The translations under genes were made by a program, and so were the position numbers. From contig NZ_AUBB01000006.1 in assembly GCF_000429025.1 (NCBI RefSeq), positions 682,001-746,000 of the forward strand: a stretch of 64,000 nt of DNA, given 5' to 3'. Below the pieces are notes generated by a model. The model had not been told where the DNA came from. It did not search any database and was given only the letters and a program-made list of their open reading frames with translations. Shown piece after piece: positions 60,005-64,000 of the stretch (its first letter is position 1; each line of letters opens with the position of its first letter). Source of the DNA: Actinospineispora spinosispora DSM 44797 (GTDB lineage Bacteria; Actinomycetota; Actinomycetes; Mycobacteriales; Pseudonocardiaceae).

Positions 60005-60912
60005 CGACTGTCGCTCGGGTCCGCGCGTTCAACCGCTTCTACACGCGGGTGATCGGGGTCCTGCACGCGAAGCTCGTCGGCTCGTCCTACTCACTCGTCG
60101 AGGCCCGGTTGATGTTCGAGCTGGCGGGGCGCGACCACGAGGGCGCCGAGCTGCGTCGGCTCCTGGACCTGGACGCGGGCTACCTGAGCAGAATCCTGGG
60201 CAAGCTCGAGTCGGCCGGACTGGTCCGGCGCACGCAGTCGCCCTCCGACGCCCGCCGCCAGGTCATCGGGCTGACCGCTGAGGGCAGAACCGCGTTCGAC
60301 GACCTGGAACGGCGCCAGATCGCGTCCGTCGAGGAGCTCGTTGCGCCGTTGTCCCCGAGCCAGTGCGACGAGCTGACCTCGGCGATGACCGCCATCGAGT
60401 CGGCCCTGGGCACACGTCCCGCGCCACACACCGTCGTCCTGCGTTCCCCCGAGCCGGGGGATCTCGGATGGGTCATCTCGCGTAACGGCGCGCTGTACGC
60501 GCGGGAGCAGGGCTGGGGCATCTCCTACGAGGCGCTCGTGGCGACGATCGTCGCCGAGTACGCGAGCCGCCCCTCGGACCCGCGTGAAGCCGGATGGATC
60601 GCCGAGGTCGACGGCCGACGCGTCGGCGCGATCTTCTGCATGAAGGACGACGATCGGACGGCTCGGCTGCGCCTGCTGCTGGTCGACCCGGCGGCGCGCG
60701 GCATGGGCATCGGGGAACGTCTGGTTGGCGAGTGTCTCCGGTTCGCCGGCCGGTCCGGCTACGAGCGGATCACGCTGTGGACGGTGTCCACCCAACACGC
60801 CGCGCGGCGCATCTACGAACGGGCCGGGTTCACCCTGGACGACGAGTCGCCCTTCGACGGCTTCGGCATGCCCCTGACCGCGCAGAACTGGTCGCGTCAC
60901 CTACCAGGGTGA
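59998..60912 (+). CDS. MarR-GNAT fusion protein
   Basis: A 304-residue two-domain protein. Residues 1-140 are MarR: YSLVEARLMFELA, LDLDAGYLSRILGKLESAGLVRRTQSPSDARRQ. Residues ~145-304 are GNAT: LRLLLVDPAARGMGIGERLVGECL (acetyl-CoA loop) and WTVSTQHAARRIYERAGF. Such fusions exist in bacteria, but their acetylation targets are mostly unknown. ATG 59998 lies inside a palindromic element. Divergent from the P450. Confidence 0.9.
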   Translation: MSTTVARVRAFNRFYTRVIGVLHAKLVGSSYSLVEARLMFELAGRDHEGAELRRLLDLDAGYLSRILGKLESAGLVRRTQSPSDARRQVIGLTAEGRTAFDDLERRQIASVEELVAPLSPSQCDELTSAMTAIESALGTRPAPHTVVLRSPEPGDLGWVISRNGALYAREQGWGISYEALVATIVAEYASRPSDPREAGWIAEVDGRRVGAIFCMKDDDRTARLRLLLVDPAARGMGIGERLVGECLRFAGRSGYERITLWTVSTQHAARRIYERAGFTLDDESPFDGFGMPLTAQNWSRHLPG

Positions 60913-61071
60913 TTTGACCTTCAACCCACTCTTTGCGCGAATGGCCTAGGCACTCCGGCCAGGTTGGCTCTATCGAACGGCAATAGAGTGCATCATAATC
61001 GCTCCTGCTTGAGCTCCCCACCACGAAGCGGCGAAGACAACCGCTCGACGCGAAGAACTTAGGGAACCGTC
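60913..61071. other. intergenic stretch
   Basis: No gene; a weak GGCC(TAGGCACTCC)GGCC hairpin near 60944-60961. Likely holds the promoter of the CopC-like gene. Confidence 0.4.
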
Positions 61072-61596
61072 GTGCGCGAAACGAATGGGATGTACTCGTT
61101 GGGCATGCGGCTGCGCCCGCTGCTGGCCATGGCCGGCGCAGTGCTGCTGTCCGGTGTGTTGATGTTGTTGTGTGCTGGCCCGGCACATGCGGCCGAGGCC
61201 AACATGCTCACTACCAGCGAACCACCGGCAAGTGCCACATTAGCGACGCCGCCGCGCCAGATCATCCTTAATTTCCGGTGGCGTATCAGGCACGGCTCAA
61301 CCGTGGTGACCGTGCTCGGCCCGGACGGCGTCACCCAGTGGCAGCAGGACAAGCCGGTCGAGACCGACCGGGGTGTCGGTGTCGGGTTGCGGACGCTCGG
61401 TCCGGCAGGCAAGTACGCGGTGAACTATCAGGGGCGTTCCCTGCGGGGTCTGTGGTTCCACGGCACGATGGAGTTCGTCCTGGCCCCGCCGAGCAACGTT
61501 GCCGGCCGGCTCCCGTTGGCGTGGATCGCATCGGTTCTCCTGCTCACCGCGGGCGGCACGATGCTCGGCATCAGGCTGGGGCGCATCAACCAGTAG
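61072..61596 (+). CDS. CopC-like exported membrane-anchored protein
   Basis: A 174-residue protein: signal peptide (to AHA near residue 40), CopC/YcnJ-like beta domain (TTSEPPASATLATPPRQIILNFRW, GPAGKYAVNY), and a C-terminal helix (LAWIASVLLLTAGGTMLGIRLG). The first mature residues read AEANMLTT where copper-binding CopC proteins have a His immediately after cleavage, so copper binding is doubtful. GTG 61072 chosen; ATG 61090 and 61105 are alternatives. Confidence 0.75.
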   Translation: MRETNGMYSLGMRLRPLLAMAGAVLLSGVLMLLCAGPAHAAEANMLTTSEPPASATLATPPRQIILNFRWRIRHGSTVVTVLGPDGVTQWQQDKPVETDRGVGVGLRTLGPAGKYAVNYQGRSLRGLWFHGTMEFVLAPPSNVAGRLPLAWIASVLLLTAGGTMLGIRLGRINQ

Positions 61597-61617
61597 ACGC
61601 TGCGAGGAAGGCCCCCG

Positions 61618-62589
61618 ATGGAGTACGTGAAGCTCGGCTCGACCGGCCTGGAAGTGTCCCGCATCTGTCTGGGCTGCATGAGTTTCGGTGAGCCCGACCG
61701 GGGTGGGCACCCCTGGTCGCTTCCCGAGGACGAGAGCCGGACGCTGATCCGGCAGGCGCTCGACGCCGGGATCAACTTCTTCGACACGGCCAACGTCTAC
61801 TCAGCGGGTTCGAGCGAGGAGATCACCGGGCGGGCACTGGCCGACTTCACGTCGCGTGACGACGTCGTGATCGCCACGAAGCTCAACGGCCGGATGCGTC
61901 CGGGACCCAACGGTGCGGGCCTGTCCCGCAAGGCGATCATGACCGAGATCGACCACAGCCTGCGCAGGCTCGGCACGGACTACATCGATCTCTACCAGAT
62001 TCATCGCTGGGACCCGAACACGCCGATCGAGGAGACCCTCGAAGCGCTGCACGACGTGGTGAAGGCCGGTAAGGCCCGCTACATCGGTGCGTCGTCGATG
62101 TGGGCCTGGCAGTTCAGCAAGGCGCTGCACGTCGCGGATCTGAACGGCTGGACGCGGTTCGCCACGATGCAGAACCACTACAACCTGCTCTACCGGGAAG
62201 AGGAACGCGAGATGCTCCCGCTGTGCGCGGACGAGGGCATCGGCGTCATCCCGTGGAGCCCGCTCGCCAGGGGACGGCTGACCCGCGACTGGGACACCTC
62301 GACCAACCGCAGCGAGTCCGACGAGTTCGGCGACTCCCTGTACCTCGACTCGGACCGGGAGATCGTCGAGCGGGTCGCGGGCATCGCCGAGACCAGGGGC
62401 ATCCCGAAGGCCCAGGTGGCGCTGGCCTGGCTGCTGAGCCGCTCGGAGATCACCGCCCCGATCATCGGCGCGACGAAGCCCCACCACATCACGGACGCCG
62501 CTGCGGCGGTCGAGGTCCCCCTGACCGACGACGAGATCACCTCCCTGGAAAACCCCTACGCCCCCCACAAGGTCGTCGGCTTCGCGTGA
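61618..62589 (+). CDS. aldo/keto reductase
   Basis: A 323-residue NADPH-dependent AKR: tetrad Asp and Tyr in [15 protein letters not shown], Lys in IATKLNG, His in [11 protein letters not shown]; cofactor segment [19 protein letters not shown] 61618 follows GAGGAAGG. Substrate unknown; this AKR branch reduces small aldehydes. Confidence 0.92.
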   Translation: MEYVKLGSTGLEVSRICLGCMSFGEPDRGGHPWSLPEDESRTLIRQALDAGINFFDTANVYSAGSSEEITGRALADFTSRDDVVIATKLNGRMRPGPNGAGLSRKAIMTEIDHSLRRLGTDYIDLYQIHRWDPNTPIEETLEALHDVVKAGKARYIGASSMWAWQFSKALHVADLNGWTRFATMQNHYNLLYREEEREMLPLCADEGIGVIPWSPLARGRLTRDWDTSTNRSESDEFGDSLYLDSDREIVERVAGIAETRGIPKAQVALAWLLSRSEITAPIIGATKPHHITDAAAAVEVPLTDDEITSLENPYAPHKVVGFA

Positions 62590-62598
62590 CCCACCCCC

Positions 62599-62755
62599 CG
62601 TGAGCGGCAAGGACGTCTACCCCGGAGGGGCGCCCTCGTGAGTGGCAAGGACGTCTACCCCGGAGGGGCGCCGAAGGCGTAGGCGCTCGGAGCACTCACG
62701 ACAGCTTTTCCGTCGTGAGTGATCCGGGCGCCTATAGGCGCCCTTGCCACTCACG
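62599..62755. repeat. compound repeat: 36-nt direct repeat plus palindromes, family 4
   Basis: Two 36-base direct repeats (62599-62634, 62637-62672) differing at one base, each starting CGTGAGYGGCAAGG. Then hairpin CACTCACGAC/GTCGTGAGTG (62693-62702, 62712-62721) and palindrome GGGCGCCTATAGGCGCCC (62726-62743) with outer CGTGAGTG/CACTCACG (62714-62721, 62748-62755). Lies between convergent AKR and aldolase genes. Confidence 0.85.
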
Positions 62756-62800
62756 AGTCGACGGCGAAGCCGAGATGCCTTGAAGCCGGGTACGAACGAC

Positions 62801-63634
62801 TCACCCCACAACCCCCACCATCGCCCGAACCACGGCCGCCAGCGCCACGCGCCCAGGCGCCAGGTACTTCCGGGGATCACTGACCTCCGCGTGCTCGGCC
62901 AGATACTCCCGAACGCCCCCGGTGAACGCCACGTTCAGCGCGGTCCCGATGTTGACCTTCACGATCCCACCGGCCACCGCGAGCCGAAGCTCCTCGTCCG
63001 GAACCCCGGACGACCCGTGCAGAACCAACGGAACATCCACCGCCGACCGCAGCGCAGAGATCAGCGCCTGGTCGAGACGAGCCGTACGACTGGTCATCGC
63101 ATGTGAGCTACCCACGGCCACGGCCAGTGCATCCACCCCGGTGGCCGCGACGAACTCGGCGGCGGCGCCAGGGTCGGTCCGCACTCCCGGAGCGTGTGCC
63201 CCGTCCTTGCCGCCGACCTCCCCCAGCTCGGCCTCCAGCCACAGTCCGTGGTCGTGTGCCCAGTCGGCCGCCTTGCGGGTCGCGGCGAGGTTCGCCGCGT
63301 AGTCCAGCTTCGAGGCGTCGAACATCACCGAGCCGGCGCCCGCCTCGGGCGCCCGGTACAGCAGCTCGACGTCCTCGACATGATCGAGATGCAGCGCCAC
63401 CGGGACGGAGGCCTCCCGGGCCACCGCCGAGGTCGCGGCGGCGATCGGCAGCAGCCGTCCACCGTGGTACCGAACGGCGTTCTCACTGATCTGCAGGATC
63501 ACCGCGGCCCCGGCCTCTTCGGCGCCCGCGACGATCCCTTCGGCGTGTTCGAGGGTGATCACGTTGAACGCGGCGACACCGTGACCGCTCGCCCGGGCCG
63601 CGGCGACCAGCTCTCCTGTGGGCACCAACGGCAC
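62801..63634 (-). CDS. class II fructose/tagatose-bisphosphate-aldolase family protein
   Basis: A 277-residue class II zinc aldolase: VALHLDHVED (catalytic Asp and zinc His), WLEAELGEVGGKDG, GSSHAMTSRTARLD, VLHGSSGVPDEELRLAVAGGIVKVNIGT. The size and context next to an FGGY kinase suggest a tagatose- or other sugar-phosphate aldolase of a catabolic operon. GTG 63634 has GGAG upstream. Confidence 0.88.
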   Translation of the reverse strand: MPLVPTGELVAAARASGHGVAAFNVITLEHAEGIVAGAEEAGAAVILQISENAVRYHGGRLLPIAAATSAVAREASVPVALHLDHVEDVELLYRAPEAGAGSVMFDASKLDYAANLAATRKAADWAHDHGLWLEAELGEVGGKDGAHAPGVRTDPGAAAEFVAATGVDALAVAVGSSHAMTSRTARLDQALISALRSAVDVPLVLHGSSGVPDEELRLAVAGGIVKVNIGTALNVAFTGGVREYLAEHAEVSDPRKYLAPGRVALAAVVRAMVGVVG

Positions 63635-63720
63635 GCCGGACTCCTCTGTTCGAACTGTGTCTTGACAAGTATGCAACTAAAACCAACGATATGCGAGCAA
63701 ACCCAATTTCGAAGGTGGAC
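63635..63720. promoter_or_regulatory. divergent promoter region, aldolase / FGGY kinase
   Basis: AT-rich; TTGACA (63662-63667) followed about 19 bases on by CGATAT could be a rightward promoter. TATGCAA and TATGCGA are near-repeats and a possible operator. Confidence 0.4.
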
Positions 63721-64000
63721 ATGGCGCACCCCCTGCTGGTCGGGCTGGACGTGGGCACCACGGCGACCAAGGCCGTCGTCCTCACCCCGGACGGAGCCGA
63801 GGTCGCGTACGGCCGCGCGCCGACGCCGTGGACCACCACGAGCACGGGTGCGCAGCTCGACGCGCGCGAGCTAGCGGCCGCGGTCGACGAGGCCGTCGGC
63901 GAGGCACTGGCCGCCGCGCCGACGGGCTGGGTGGTCGGGACCGGCGTGGCGAGCATGGCCGAGTCCGGCATCCTGCTCGACCGCGCGGGCGAGCCGGTCG
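63721..64000 (+). CDS. FGGY-family carbohydrate kinase, N-terminal part (truncated by window edge)
   Basis: The first 93 codons of a sugar kinase: LLVGLDVGTTATKAVVLTPDG is the ASKHA phosphate-1 motif, followed by ELAAAVDEAVGEAL and VVGTGVASMAESGILLD. ATG 63721 follows AAGGTGGAC. Divergent from the aldolase, as in sugar catabolic loci. Substrate unknown. Confidence 0.85.
   Translation, partial: MAHPLLVGLDVGTTATKAVVLTPDGAEVAYGRAPTPWTTTSTGAQLDARELAAAVDEAVGEALAAAPTGWVVGTGVASMAESGILLDRAGEPV

Noticed and set aside
1..64000. CRISPR arrays, insertion sequences, prophage or integrase genes
   Set aside because: No regularly spaced repeats, transposases, integrases or phage proteins were seen; the repeats found are palindromes at gene ends.

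Overview
The window is about 70 % G+C throughout, with many GTG starts, start/stop overlaps of the ATGA/GTGA type, F420-type enzymes, a CobI-CobJ fusion and an XRE(DUF5753)/DUF397 gene pair. Together these point to a chromosomal segment of a mycelial actinobacterium, most likely order Pseudonocardiales (Amycolatopsis/Kutzneria/Allokutzneria-like). That placement is inference from gene content. I see no rRNA, tRNA, CRISPR, prophage or insertion sequence.

Layout. (1) 1-8.5 kb: a partial nucleoside hydrolase, a 630-bp gene-free stretch full of inverted repeats, then a fatty-acid/beta-oxidation block matching mycobacterial fadE5-fadA2-fabG4-htdX, with a divergent TetR regulator and a clear multi-half-site operator, then a patatin. 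(2) 8.6-13.8 kb: a homodimeric pyruvate-dehydrogenase-E1-like enzyme divergent from an Lrp regulator, a CynX-type MFS with an unusual tail, and an Rrf2 regulator. (3) 13.8-21.9 kb: the most unusual region. A leftward five-gene operon encodes two tiny secreted proteins, a secreted selenium-binding-protein-56/methanethiol-oxidase-like protein, a CopD-like membrane protein with a large exported domain, and a YeeE/YedE sulfur transporter. A cysteine-desulfurase-like enzyme lies just upstream. (4) 22-28 kb: a secreted hypothetical protein, the MoxR-DUF58-DUF4129 operon and a GNAT. (5) 28-36.6 kb: a cyclase/ThDP-enzyme pair divergent from a nitronate monooxygenase, a MarR-controlled DrrAB-like exporter, an F420-type monooxygenase divergent from TetR, AraC and DUF4345. 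(6) 36.6-54.4 kb: cobalamin. A B12 riboswitch and a 13-codon upstream ORF precede an ABC importer with two tandem binding lipoproteins, then CobM. After HtpG, a PadR/FAD-monooxygenase pair and an alpha/beta hydrolase come CobG-CobIJ and divergent CobN-TsaD. (7) 54.5-64 kb: a MacB-like permease, XRE/DUF397, an oxidoreductase, a P450 divergent from a MarR-GNAT fusion, a CopC-like protein, an aldo-keto reductase, a class II aldolase and the start of an FGGY kinase.

How the genes work together. The fad/fab/htd block forms an acyl-CoA processing unit under one repressor. The cob genes give an aerobic B12 pathway fragment (CobG, CobIJ, CobM, CobN) plus import, with import placed under the riboswitch. 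The 13.8-21.9 kb operon looks like an exported, copper-linked organosulfur oxidation and sulfur uptake module.

A second theme is the set of large, sequence-related quasi-palindromes placed mostly at gene 3' ends and convergent junctions. At least four families recur within the 64 kb, one copy sits inside a coding sequence, and one lies in a divergent promoter region.
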